The notes below the pieces were generated by a model, which worked only from the letters and a program-made list of their open reading frames with translations, was not told the DNA's origin and searched no databases. A stretch of DNA of 55,367 nucleotides from Lachnospiraceae bacterium. Lineage in GTDB: Bacteria; Bacillota; Clostridia; Lachnospirales; Lachnospiraceae. The stretch is taken from positions 1 through 55,367 of the forward strand of contig JAFRLH010000062.1 of the NCBI GenBank assembly GCA_017431345.1, given 5' to 3'. Positions 1 through 7,522 of this stretch are shown piece after piece (the first letter of the stretch is position 1; each line of letters opens with the position of its first letter). The position numbers were made by a program, and so were the translations under genes.

Positions 1-30
1 AATCCTGAAATTAATGTTACAATATCCATG
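1..30 (-). CDS. 5' end of a gene running off the left edge
   Basis: On the minus strand an ATG at 30-28 follows AAGGAGG with an 8-base spacer and opens a frame reading MDIVTLISG up to the window edge. A TATAAT box (minus strand, about 72-77) lies some 45 bases upstream. Only nine residues are visible, hydrophobic after the first two, so it could be the start of a membrane protein. No function can be given. Confidence 0.45.
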
Positions 31-187
31 AGAGCAGCCTCCTTTGAGCTTAAGGTTTTGTCGTGATTACCATTATACTCAAAAGTCTGGTTGCTCTCTT
101 TAATTATTTTTTATTCAACTGATGAAATCTTTACTCCGTGAACTCCTGTCCGCAGATCGGAGTACTTGTCTCCGTTCAAAATCACAC

Positions 188-215
188 TTGAAAATGAAAT
201 CTGTTATTTTATAAT
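188..215 (+). promoter_or_regulatory. sigma-A-type promoter for nudC
   Basis: TTGAAA at 188-193 and TATAAT at 210-215 are separated by 16 bases, about 42 bases upstream of the nudC start codon. The rest of 31-257 is AT-rich leader shared by this gene and the divergent gene at the left edge. I see no other gene there. Confidence 0.65.
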
Positions 216-257
216 TATATTGAAGCTATACAAATAATAAAAAGGAGACGCAGGACA

Positions 258-1187
258 ATGATCCAGGATCTTGAGAACAAGGAAGTGTTTACCACTGAAT
301 ATCTCGTCGCCGCCCCGAAGCCCGGCGATCTCGCTGCAATCTATGAAAACGGCGGCAGAAAACTGCTGATGCACAGAGAGGAAGACGGAACCATGACACT
401 GCCTGAAGCGGTGCTTTTCGCAGATTACTGGATCGATCCTTCCGATCCGGAGGCAAAGGAAAAAGCCGCTGAAGCAGGCGGACAGCTGGTCTATCTGTTC
501 ACCATCAGCAGCAGAAATTACTACAGTTTTATCTACACGGATTCCCGTCAGCCTGATTTCTCTTTCACCGGAATGGATTATCTCCCGTTCTCTTTCCAGA
601 ACAGGCCGATCCCGAAAAATGTCTACTTCGGCGCGGAAACCGCCTGGCAGCTTTCTTCCTGGTACAACGACAACCGGCGCTGCGGACGCTGCGGCGGGAA
701 AATGACGGTACACCCCAAGCTCCGATGCGTACAATGCAGTTCCTGCGGATACATGGTCTTCCCCCGCGTCATGCCTGCTGTTATCATCGCGGTCGTTCAT
801 GACGACAAGCTGCTTAAGATCCGTTACAGAGGACGTGCGGAAGACGGCTATGCCGGCACGGCACTCATTGCAGGTTTTGTAGAGATCGGAGAAACAATCG
901 AAGATACCGTAAGGCGTGAAGTCATGGAAGAAGCAGGACTGAAGGCCGTGGATATCCGCTACTACAAATCCCAGCCCTGGGGATTCGCTTCCAACCTTCT
1001 GCTCGGCGTGATCTGTGATATCGAGGGGACGGAAAGGATCAACGTCCACGATACGGAGGAAGTCGCCGAAGCAGTCTGGCTGACCAGGGATCAGATCGAT
1101 GAACCGTATAAGGATAATTCCCTGACGAATGAGCTGATCTCTTATTTCAAATACGGCGATGATTTTCCGAATCACAAGAAGATCTGA
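258..1187 (+). CDS. nudC: NADH pyrophosphatase (Nudix, NudC type)
   Basis: This cytosolic Nudix hydrolase is expected to cleave NADH (and NAD-capped RNA in characterised NudC enzymes) into NMNH and AMP. The architecture is the NudC one. It has an N-terminal domain to about residue 125, a zinc ribbon with Cys142, Cys145, Cys160 and Cys163 ending in a FPR motif, and a Nudix box at about 206-228 with the REVMEEAG core. The NudC-specific SQPWGF motif follows at 238-243. Its length of 309 residues is normal. The ATG follows AAAGGAGA with about a 9-base spacer. It is monocistronic, with its own promoter and a terminator hairpin 27 bases past the stop. Family assignment is firm; in vivo substrate preference is inferred from the family. 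Confidence 0.93.
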   Translation: MIQDLENKEVFTTEYLVAAPKPGDLAAIYENGGRKLLMHREEDGTMTLPEAVLFADYWIDPSDPEAKEKAAEAGGQLVYLFTISSRNYYSFIYTDSRQPDFSFTGMDYLPFSFQNRPIPKNVYFGAETAWQLSSWYNDNRRCGRCGGKMTVHPKLRCVQCSSCGYMVFPRVMPAVIIAVVHDDKLLKIRYRGRAEDGYAGTALIAGFVEIGETIEDTVRREVMEEAGLKAVDIRYYKSQPWGFASNLLLGVICDIEGTERINVHDTEEVAEAVWLTRDQIDEPYKDNSLTNELISYFKYGDDFPNHKKI

Positions 1188-1213
1188 ATATAGTTTTCCC
1201 CTGAAAGCAGAAC

Positions 1214-1240
1214 ACAGCCGGCGCGATGTGCGCCGGCTGT
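1214..1240. terminator. terminator hairpin between convergent nudC and panE-like genes
   Basis: An 11-bp perfect stem, ACAGCCGGCGC (1214-1224) pairing with 1230-1240, has a 5-base loop and is followed by ATTTAT on the plus strand. It lies between the two stop codons and may serve both directions, although neither side has a long T run. Confidence 0.7.
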
Positions 1241-1246
1241 ATTTAT

Positions 1247-2167
1247 CTAACTGATCTTCCCGCTGTTCTTCTCTTCCAGCGCTTTCACGGCGTGATAAGC
1301 AAATTCACAAAAAGGCGTCGGTATGCCGTACTCCTTTCCCATCTTCACCATCGCGCCGCAGAACATATCAATTTCGGTAGGGCGTTTCGCGTCCAGATCC
1401 TGCAGTGTGGAGAATCTCGTCTCCGGTGCCAGCTTTGTATTCTTTCCTGCCGGATTGTCCGGATCAGAAATATCCACGCCTTTCGCGGCAGCCACCTGAA
1501 TAACTTCTTCCCTCATCCGGTCGCTGATATAAGCGACATGTTCACTGTCCGTATAGGCGCCAAATCCGCAGTTCAGGATCGCCTGAGGGATATTCTTGCT
1601 GACGTTCAGGGCGTATTTGTACCAGATTTCCTGCCAGATATGTTCCCGCACCTGATAGTTTACGCCGGTGCCGTCGAACAGATCGCAGATCGCCCGGATC
1701 CGTTCTGTCCTGACACCGTCCTTCTCACCGAAGAAAACACCGAGCGTAACAGCCGGATTAAAGCGCATCGTGTTGCCGATCCGTCTGGACGAAAGCTTCA
1801 TCACGGCGTAGATCATATGCTCCATACCGATTCTCTCACCGATGATCTCCTCACTGTCCACGCCGTTCAGCGTGCTTATAACAATGGTGTTGTCCTGTAC
1901 GATCGTTTCAATCGCAGGCAGGATCTCCTGCAAGCCGCCGTATTTTACACAGACGATCAGAAGATCTGCGCCGGCTGCTTCCTCCGGCGTTTTTACATGC
2001 AGCCTGACGGTATGATCATTTACAATAATTCCATCTCTTCTCAGCTTTTCAGCACGTTCCCCCTCTGCAATGACCCAGAGATTCCCGCCCAGTTTTTCTT
2101 CCAGGCCTGCCAGAAAATACGCACCGATCGCTCCTGCGCCGATTACTGCAGCTGTGTTGATCCTCAT
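1247..2167 (-). CDS. panE: 2-dehydropantoate 2-reductase family protein (PanE/ApbA)
   Basis: This is an NADPH-dependent ketopantoate reductase-type protein; the classical role is 2-dehydropantoate to pantoate in pantothenate synthesis. The N-terminus carries a Rossmann motif, GAGAIGAYF, at about residues 10-18. A catalytic Lys candidate lies in the IWYKYALNVSKN segment near residue 180, the place of the family's conserved Lys-Asn motif. At 306 residues the length is normal. The start follows GCAGGAGGAACAGG. No panB, panC or panD lies nearby, so it may be one of the many PanE paralogues acting on other 2-keto acids. Confidence 0.8.
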   Translation of the reverse strand: MRINTAAVIGAGAIGAYFLAGLEEKLGGNLWVIAEGERAEKLRRDGIIVNDHTVRLHVKTPEEAAGADLLIVCVKYGGLQEILPAIETIVQDNTIVISTLNGVDSEEIIGERIGMEHMIYAVMKLSSRRIGNTMRFNPAVTLGVFFGEKDGVRTERIRAICDLFDGTGVNYQVREHIWQEIWYKYALNVSKNIPQAILNCGFGAYTDSEHVAYISDRMREEVIQVAAAKGVDISDPDNPAGKNTKLAPETRFSTLQDLDAKRPTEIDMFCGAMVKMGKEYGIPTPFCEFAYHAVKALEEKNSGKIS

Positions 2168-2197
2168 CCTGTTCCTCCTGCCCGCTCACCGGTTCTC

Positions 2198-2268
2198 CGG
2201 ACCGGAAACGCTTTCTTTTATCTCTCCGGTCCGAAAAACATTATATCCTCAAAACGCGGGCAAACCAA
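2198..2268 (-). promoter_or_regulatory. promoter and leader hairpin of the panE-like gene
   Basis: On the minus strand TTGGTT (2268-2263) and TATAAT (2245-2240) are 17 bases apart. The predicted leader then contains an inverted repeat, CGGACCGG (2198-2205) against CCGGTCCG (2226-2233), a stem of 8 bp with a 20-base loop. No riboswitch class is recognisable. Confidence 0.5.
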
Positions 2269-2363
2269 GCAGTTTTTCCCATGTTCTGAGGATATTGTAA
2301 ATCTATGATCCTATGATCCCCTGCTGTCCGGACTTCTGACAAAATTTGCCGTGCATTCGAAGA

Positions 2364-2870
2364 TCATCCCTGCCCGGCAGGGATCTTGTCAAGCAGTTCC
2401 CTTACTGCATACCATCCCGGCTCCTCCGGGAGGTCAGCGGAATAAAGATCCCTGATCCTGTTGACGCCTTTCCTTTTCAGGCTGCGCATCGCCCGGTCCG
2501 AGAGGCCGTAACGTTCGATCTCCGTATCCCAGACCTTCTTTGCCGGAACGATCAGTTTGTACTTTGTACCGGCATTGCTTCCGGCCGGGCTCTGCGTGGG
2601 TGATCCGCAGATCTCCTGATAATGTGCAAGGCTTTCCTTGATCTCGTTTTCACTGCGGGTCCCGAGATTTCTGATCTTCCGAAGTCCCTCCTCATCGTCT
2701 TCAAGGATCTTCAGGACATCGCTGATCTTATGGCAGCCTGCCCGTTTCAGACAGTTGAATGATCTGACTGAAAGGCCCAGTTCCTCGATATCCCCCGAAT
2801 AATCCTCAATGCGCGCCGGCCGTTCCTCCTCCTTCTTCCAGATGCTCCTGTTCCAGATGTCTTTGTACAT
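2364..2870 (-). CDS. RNA polymerase alpha-CTD-like protein
   Basis: This small cytosolic protein has two helix-hairpin-helix segments resembling the C-terminal domain of RNA polymerase alpha. The first is around IEELGLSVRSFNCLKRAG with the following KIRNLGTRSENEIKESL. The second, weaker one begins RYGLSDRAMRSLKRKGVN. In RpoA this fold binds UP-element DNA and activators; here there is no assembly domain, so a regulatory DNA-binding or adaptor role is inferred. I place the start at the ATG at 2870, which has GGAGG eight bases upstream, rather than the ATG five codons earlier. It overlaps the lrp-like gene by 65 bases. A second strong GGAGGAGG inside the overlap stands about 13 bases before an ATT codon, a possible rare alternative start. 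Confidence 0.7.
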   Translation of the reverse strand: MYKDIWNRSIWKKEEERPARIEDYSGDIEELGLSVRSFNCLKRAGCHKISDVLKILEDDEEGLRKIRNLGTRSENEIKESLAHYQEICGSPTQSPAGSNAGTKYKLIVPAKKVWDTEIERYGLSDRAMRSLKRKGVNRIRDLYSADLPEEPGWYAVRELLDKIPAGQG

Positions 2871-3327
2871 ATTCGATGCCTCCATCCAAATCCTTCAGTG
2901 TGCTGAGGATAATACTGCAGTTCAGCTTCAGCACGCCCTTCTGGCTGCGATAGAGATACCTGGTATAGACCTGAAGCGTATTGCGGTTCGGTGCAAGGCC
3001 CTCCGCATGGATACGGCAGTTCCCGCTGACAAGATACAGACGGCGGATCACGGAATCCCTGGCCAGCTGGTCCAGTACTTCATCTGTCAGCTGCGGATCC
3101 GTTTCGATATCCAGATAAAACGGGATGGATTCCGGCACTTTTTCCGCAGAGATTTCCGTGCGGTACCCTTTGATCACCCCGTTCTTTTCCATCTGATCCA
3201 TGCGTTTTTTCACGGCGACCCTGGACAGACCGACTTTTTCTCCGATGTCAGAATAGGACATTCTGGCATTGTCTGCGATCACTTCCAGGATGCGGTTGTC
3301 CATCTCATCCAAACCTTCTATCTGCAT
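2806..3327 (-). CDS. Lrp/AsnC family transcriptional regulator
   Basis: An N-terminal winged HTH (about residues 5-60, with LDEMDNRILEVIADNARMSY and SRVAVKKRMDQMEKNGVIKG) is followed by a C-terminal region in the place of the RAM ligand-binding domain. It is shorter and more divergent than classical Lrp, at 173 residues. The start follows AGGAGG with a 5-base spacer. It is the first gene of a two-gene unit with the RpoA-CTD-like protein, whose coding region it overlaps. A perfect 13-bp inverted repeat 105-147 bases upstream is a candidate autoregulatory site. The effector is unknown. Confidence 0.82.
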   Translation of the reverse strand: MQIEGLDEMDNRILEVIADNARMSYSDIGEKVGLSRVAVKKRMDQMEKNGVIKGYRTEISAEKVPESIPFYLDIETDPQLTDEVLDQLARDSVIRRLYLVSGNCRIHAEGLAPNRNTLQVYTRYLYRSQKGVLKLNCSIILSTLKDLDGGIEYVQRHLEQEHLEEGGGTAGAH

Positions 3328-3431
3328 CAGATCCTCCTGTTCCCTATCATCGATGTCGACTTCGATAATGATATTGTAACAGGCAGAAAATGCGGATGCA
3401 AGATAACGTTTTACAAAACGAAATCAAAAAA

Positions 3432-3474
3432 TTCCGATATGTATCATTTTCAGTTAAAACAATACATATCGGAA
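3432..3474. promoter_or_regulatory. perfect 13-bp inverted repeat upstream of the Lrp-like gene
   Basis: TTCCGATATGTAT (3432-3444) is mirrored exactly at 3462-3474, separated by 17 bases. It is AT-rich, has no T run, and lies only upstream of the Lrp-like gene, so an operator is more likely than a terminator. The intergenic stretch 3328-3634 otherwise holds only the short repeat at 3534-3560. Confidence 0.5.
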
Positions 3475-3533
3475 CCATTTAATATCATTATAACATTCTG
3501 ACCTGCTGACATATTGACTGACCTACTAGCGCC

Positions 3534-3560
3534 CTGTCATCCTGAGCCTGTCGAAGGATC
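3534..3560. repeat. short dispersed repeat of the HPEPVEG type
   Basis: The core CATCCTGAGC then CTGTCGAAGGATC is a motif I recognise from many unrelated bacterial assemblies. It translates in one frame as CHPEPVEGS. Only one copy is present in this window, in an intergenic region between the ends and starts of minus-strand genes. Confidence 0.5.
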
Positions 3561-3634
3561 CACGCCCTGCATCATGCGGTTTTACCGGAGGATCCAAACC
3601 AACACCAGCGTCTGTCCCTGTACACCAGATCCTG

Positions 3635-4810
3635 TTACACCATCATTTTGTAAATTTCAGTGCAGTCTTCCTCATCCAGCGTCACAAATCCGGAAATCGT
3701 GCCGTCCCTTCCGTCTCCGCGGCAAAGTACTCTGACCAGTTCGGGAATATCTTCTTCCTTTGCGCCAAGCTCCTCAAAGTTCGCCGGCATTCCGAGCGAG
3801 ACCAGGAACCACTGCAGCGCGTCGATGCCAGCAGCTGCCGTCTTTTCCGGATGCGCAAAATCCATCTGGCAGCCCCAGACACGTACGGCAAGCTGGGCGA
3901 ACCGCATCACATCATGATCCATCACATAACGGAAAACAGCAGGCATCGTCACAGCCAGTCCTGCGCCGTGGGCACAGTCATACATTGCAGAAAGTTCGTG
4001 TTCGATATTGTGGCTGTTCCAGTCCTGGCTCCGACCGACGCCGCAGGAATTGTTGTGCGCCATCATGCCGGCCCACATAATGTTCGCGCGGGCTTCATAA
4101 CAGTCCGGATCAGCGATCACGCGCGGCCCCTCATGGATCATCGTCAGCATCAGCCCCTCGATCAGGCGGTCTGTTACTTCGACTTCTTTCGTATTCGTCA
4201 GATAACGCTCATGCAGATGGGCCAGAATATCCGTGATGCCTGCAGCCGTCTGATACGGCGGCAATGTCTGCGTCAGCGCAGGATTCAGAATGCTGAATTT
4301 CGGCCGAATCGCGTCACCGCTGGCGCCGCGCTTGAACATACCGTCTTCCAGTGTGATCACGGAATCAGGGCTCCCTTCGCTGCCGGCTGCAGCGATCGTC
4401 AGGATCGTCCCGACCGGAAGGGCCTCCTCGATGCGCTTTCCGCTGTAAAAATCCCAGAAGTCTCCGTCATAGATCGTTCCGGCAGCGATCGCCTTGGAAG
4501 AATCGATCACGCTGCCGCCGCCCACGGCAAGGATAAAATCCACCTTTTCCCTGCGGCAGAGTTCGATCCCTTCATAGACCAGGCCGCTGCGCGGGTTCGG
4601 ACGCACACCGCCCAGAACAATGTACGGCAGTTCTTCTTTCTCCAGCGAGGCTTTCACCCGGTCCAGCAGACCGGAGCGGACCACGCTGCCGCCGCCGTAA
4701 TGGATCAGTACCTTCGAGCCGCCGAAGCGTTTCACGAGACTGCCTGTTTCCAGTTCCCTGTCTTTTCCGAATGCAAAGAAGGTCGGTGAATAGAAATTGA
4801 AGTTTTCCAT
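3635..4810 (-). CDS. iron-containing alcohol dehydrogenase (butanol dehydrogenase/YqhD-like)
   Basis: This is a group III, metal-dependent NAD(P)H alcohol or aldehyde oxidoreductase acting in the cytosol, probably in disposal of fermentation aldehydes. The GGGSVIDSSK nucleotide-binding motif lies at about 97-106. Metal ligands are provided by the Asp/His around ITDILAHLHERY and by histidines in the NIEHELSAMYDCAHGAGL segment. At 391 residues it is full length, and the N-terminus is typical of butanol dehydrogenases. Its start follows GGGGGA. It is the last gene of a minus-strand run with a GNAT gene 38 bases upstream. The substrate is not determined. Confidence 0.92.
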   Translation of the reverse strand: MENFNFYSPTFFAFGKDRELETGSLVKRFGGSKVLIHYGGGSVVRSGLLDRVKASLEKEELPYIVLGGVRPNPRSGLVYEGIELCRREKVDFILAVGGGSVIDSSKAIAAGTIYDGDFWDFYSGKRIEEALPVGTILTIAAAGSEGSPDSVITLEDGMFKRGASGDAIRPKFSILNPALTQTLPPYQTAAGITDILAHLHERYLTNTKEVEVTDRLIEGLMLTMIHEGPRVIADPDCYEARANIMWAGMMAHNNSCGVGRSQDWNSHNIEHELSAMYDCAHGAGLAVTMPAVFRYVMDHDVMRFAQLAVRVWGCQMDFAHPEKTAAAGIDALQWFLVSLGMPANFEELGAKEEDIPELVRVLCRGDGRDGTISGFVTLDEEDCTEIYKMMV

Positions 4811-4848
4811 AGTGCATTCCCCCTCTGGTTATATTTGTAAAGATCCTT

Positions 4849-5337
4849 TCAGAATCCTTCCGTCTGCTGACCCTGCGGCATATCCTCCGTCTGTCCGAGT
4901 TTTTTCTCCATATGCACACAGGTAAAGGTATCTCCGTGAATGATCATGCTTTCATCCACAATATAACCGAGTTTTTCATAGAACCCGGTCTTGTTCAGCC
5001 TGCTCTCAAGGACTGTTCTTTGGAACCCGAGATCCGCTGCCCAGGCTTCCGCCGCTGTTACAGCCATGCGTCCGAGGCCTCTGTTCCTGTATTCCGGCAG
5101 AACGACGATCCGGCCGAGCATCACCGCTTCTTCATCCAGCGGATAGAGCCTGGCTGTGGCCACCGGAAGAACGTCATCATAGATTACGATGTATTTTGTC
5201 TCCGGGGTGTCATGCTCATCGAATTCATCTTCCGGCGGAATGCTGTGCTTTACCGCCATCGCCTGGATCCGGACATAATAAGCGCCTGCCTGGAACGGCA
5301 ATGAATCTGCTCTGACTGTTCTGAAATCATTTCCCAT
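4849..5337 (-). CDS. GNAT family N-acetyltransferase
   Basis: This is a single-domain, 162-residue acetyl-CoA-dependent acetyltransferase. Acetyl-CoA binding motif A is seen as VVLPEYRNRGLGRMAV, followed by the NKTGFYEKLGY motif B region typical of GNAT proteins. It lies between the C39-like lipoprotein gene and the alcohol dehydrogenase gene on the same strand, with gaps of 34 and 38 bases, so cotranscription is likely. The substrate (amine, peptide or antibiotic) is unknown. Confidence 0.85.
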   Translation of the reverse strand: MGNDFRTVRADSLPFQAGAYYVRIQAMAVKHSIPPEDEFDEHDTPETKYIVIYDDVLPVATARLYPLDEEAVMLGRIVVLPEYRNRGLGRMAVTAAEAWAADLGFQRTVLESRLNKTGFYEKLGYIVDESMIIHGDTFTCVHMEKKLGQTEDMPQGQQTEGF

Positions 5338-5371
5338 TGTACACCACCATGATGCCGGGAATCAGGAAAGA

Positions 5372-6289
5372 TCAATCTGACGCCTCTGCATCCTCCGCTT
5401 TATAGTTTACCGTCATATACTGCGCGTCGCTGGCCATCTTCAGCGCGTTGTAGATATCCTCCAGCTGTACACGCATCCTGTTGAACATGCTGCTGGAATC
5501 CGTCACGAACACGGTATCTGTCTCCGGATCATATTCCCATATATTGACATAATGTCCCTTCGTATAGGACCAGAGCTTGTCATCATCATCCTTGCAGACG
5601 AGCACGATCGCAGTATCCGAATCTGCAATGATTTCCTGGAACCGGCTGTAATCCCCGGGCTTTTCCCTTACCGATACTTCCTCCGCAAAAGTTTTGGCCA
5701 TCCGCTTAAGCTGATTCCAGCTGAGTGCCCCTACGCCGGAATCCGGATCGTAGCCGGCCTCCTCACGGGCTCTTTCATACATCACATCCGGCGGCACTGC
5801 GGTTCCCGTAAATGTACTGCACATATTGGACAGGCAGCAGATCCCGCAGCCGAAATAGAAGAACTGCTGGCCTCCGGCTTCTATATACGTCCAGTCCCCT
5901 GTCCATACCGGATCATGGGAGTACTTCAGCGGCACCTGCAGATAGGAATAGATCTCCTTCTCCCTGTCGGATTCCACATAGCCTTTCAGATTCGCGCCGT
6001 CATTTTCCTCCGGTGCTCCCAGGTATTCATCCTGATCGGCCTCTGAATTGCTGCCGGGATGGATGCCGGATGTTTCGGATTCTTTTTCTGTCAGGACCAT
6101 CCCCGCAATTTCAGCCGGATCGGCTGTCTCTGCCTGAAAGGGTTCCCTGTCCGCGGAAGAAACAGCAGCTGTTTCCGCCGCGGCAGCATCTTCCGCCGGC
6201 GGCTGCGTCTCCGCGCCGCCGTTCCCGGCTTTACAGCCGGTAAGGAACATAATACAGATAAGAACGGTCAGCATCAATACCTTTTTCAT
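5372..6289 (-). CDS. C39-like peptidase-fold lipoprotein
   Basis: This is a surface lipoprotein. The N-terminus MKKVLMLTVLICIMFLTGC ends in a lipobox (LTGC), followed by an Ala/Glu/Thr-rich linker of about 90 residues. The C-terminal half looks like the papain-like C39_2 family, with a Cys in FGCGICCLSN, a His in GHYVNIWEYD and an Asp in VTDSS as a plausible catalytic triad. I choose the ATG at 6289 because the signal peptide begins there. The frame extends 40 codons upstream, but that extension translates one copy of the adjacent 74-bp repeat. The family often acts on peptides at the cell surface; the substrate is unknown. Confidence 0.8.
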   Translation of the reverse strand: MKKVLMLTVLICIMFLTGCKAGNGGAETQPPAEDAAAAETAAVSSADREPFQAETADPAEIAGMVLTEKESETSGIHPGSNSEADQDEYLGAPEENDGANLKGYVESDREKEIYSYLQVPLKYSHDPVWTGDWTYIEAGGQQFFYFGCGICCLSNMCSTFTGTAVPPDVMYERAREEAGYDPDSGVGALSWNQLKRMAKTFAEEVSVREKPGDYSRFQEIIADSDTAIVLVCKDDDDKLWSYTKGHYVNIWEYDPETDTVFVTDSSSMFNRMRVQLEDIYNALKMASDAQYMTVNYKAEDAEASD

Positions 6290-6317
6290 TCCCTGACTGC
6301 CCCCCGATGATAAATAA

Positions 6318-6547
6318 GTGACCTGTTTCAGCGAATTACCGATTTCAGGATACTTTCTCCTGCCATTTCCCGCCTCCAACAGCGGTTTTCCGTGACCTGA
6401 TTCAGCCATTCTTCAATTTCAGGATACTTTCTCCTGTCAATTTCCGCCTCCGACAGCGGTTTTCCGTGACCTGATTCAGCCATTCTTCAATTTCAGGATA
6501 CTTTCTCCTGTCAATTTCCGCCTCCGACAGCGGTTTTCCGTGACCTG
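6318..6547. repeat. 74-bp tandem repeat, about three copies
   Basis: The junctions GTGACCTG recur at 6318, 6392, 6466 and 6540, exactly 74 bases apart. The two right-hand copies are nearly identical and the left-hand one (6318-6391) has diverged. The array fills the gap between the eamA-type gene and the C39-like lipoprotein gene. Because 74 is not a multiple of three, the same peptide (starting SGHGKPLSEAEIDRRKYPEI on the minus strand) moves through the frames. No transposase or integrase is nearby. Confidence 0.9.
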
Positions 6548-6586
6548 AAATATCGAAAACGCCTGTCCAGGACACCAGTTCCCAAT

Positions 6587-7489
6587 CTACGTCCGCTGCA
6601 CCCCGTATATCCCGACCAGTATCATCACGCAGAACAGCAGCCCGACCGCCGAAAACGGCTCTTTCAGGAACACGGCACCGGCAAACACCGACACCGCCGT
6701 TGTCAGATTCGCGAACACCGTCGCCCTGGCTACGGATATATACGTAATAGCATAGGAGGTCATGAAAAAGCTGCCTACCGAACAACATACCCCCAGGAAC
6801 AAAACAGCCAGCAGATAACGGGAATCTGCAAGCGGGCGCAGATAGACGCCCGGATCTCCCTTGCAGTAACACACAGCAAGCAATGTAAACACGCCTGCGC
6901 CGAGCCCCATCATCACATATGTACGCTCAAACGGCGTATAGCTGCCGGAAATGCTCCGTCCCAGAAGGGTATATACCATGGCGGACAAGACCGCCACCAG
7001 TAACCCGATCACGCCGCCAATCTTCAGCGCACCCGAACCGCTGCTCAGCATTCCTGTTCCGATCACGCCTGCCACGGACAATACGCTGAAGAACAGCTGC
7101 CCGGCTGAAGGGATCTCCTTCAGCACCGGTGCGGCGGCCAGCGTGCACGCCACCGGGATCATCGCGATCATCACGCCGGAAAAGATCGTATTGGAATTTA
7201 ATATCCCGTACTGCTCCCCGAGGAAATAAACGACCGGCTCTGCCATGCCGAGAACAAGGACCGGCAGAATCTTCTTGCGTCTGAGCCCGGTCTTCACGAT
7301 TCCTGTCAGGACAAGCACGCTCAGGATCGCAAAGGCAAGAATGAACCGGTGGCTCAGGAGCAGGAACATATGAGCCCGGTCAAGCGCGACTCTGGAAGCC
7401 ATGAAACTGAAGCCCCAGAAAGTATGCCCGACGATCGCCGCCAGATAGACCGTTTTCTTATTGGAAGCTTTTTCTCTATTGTTTCCCAT
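6587..7489 (-). CDS. EamA/DMT family transporter
   Basis: This is a cytoplasmic-membrane protein of 300 residues with about ten hydrophobic helices in two EamA repeats, as in drug/metabolite exporters. Examples are the helix near VGHTFWGFSFMASRVAL and the second-repeat segments ending in VGLLFCVMILVGIYGV. It starts 33 bases after the stop of the nitrilase-like gene and probably forms a unit with it. Export of an amino acid or related metabolite is typical for the family; the substrate here is unknown. Confidence 0.88.
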   Translation of the reverse strand: MGNNREKASNKKTVYLAAIVGHTFWGFSFMASRVALDRAHMFLLLSHRFILAFAILSVLVLTGIVKTGLRRKKILPVLVLGMAEPVVYFLGEQYGILNSNTIFSGVMIAMIPVACTLAAAPVLKEIPSAGQLFFSVLSVAGVIGTGMLSSGSGALKIGGVIGLLVAVLSAMVYTLLGRSISGSYTPFERTYVMMGLGAGVFTLLAVCYCKGDPGVYLRPLADSRYLLAVLFLGVCCSVGSFFMTSYAITYISVARATVFANLTTAVSVFAGAVFLKEPFSAVGLLFCVMILVGIYGVQRT

Positions 7490-7522
7490 ATCCTGTTCCG
7501 CTTATACGGATCACCTTTCCCG

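Noticed and set aside
5372-6409. Longer N-terminus for the C39-like lipoprotein
   Set aside because: The extra 40 codons translate a copy of the tandem repeat and would bury the signal peptide and lipobox.
6318-6547. CRISPR array
   Set aside because: The 74-base units are contiguous, without unique spacers, and no cas genes are present.
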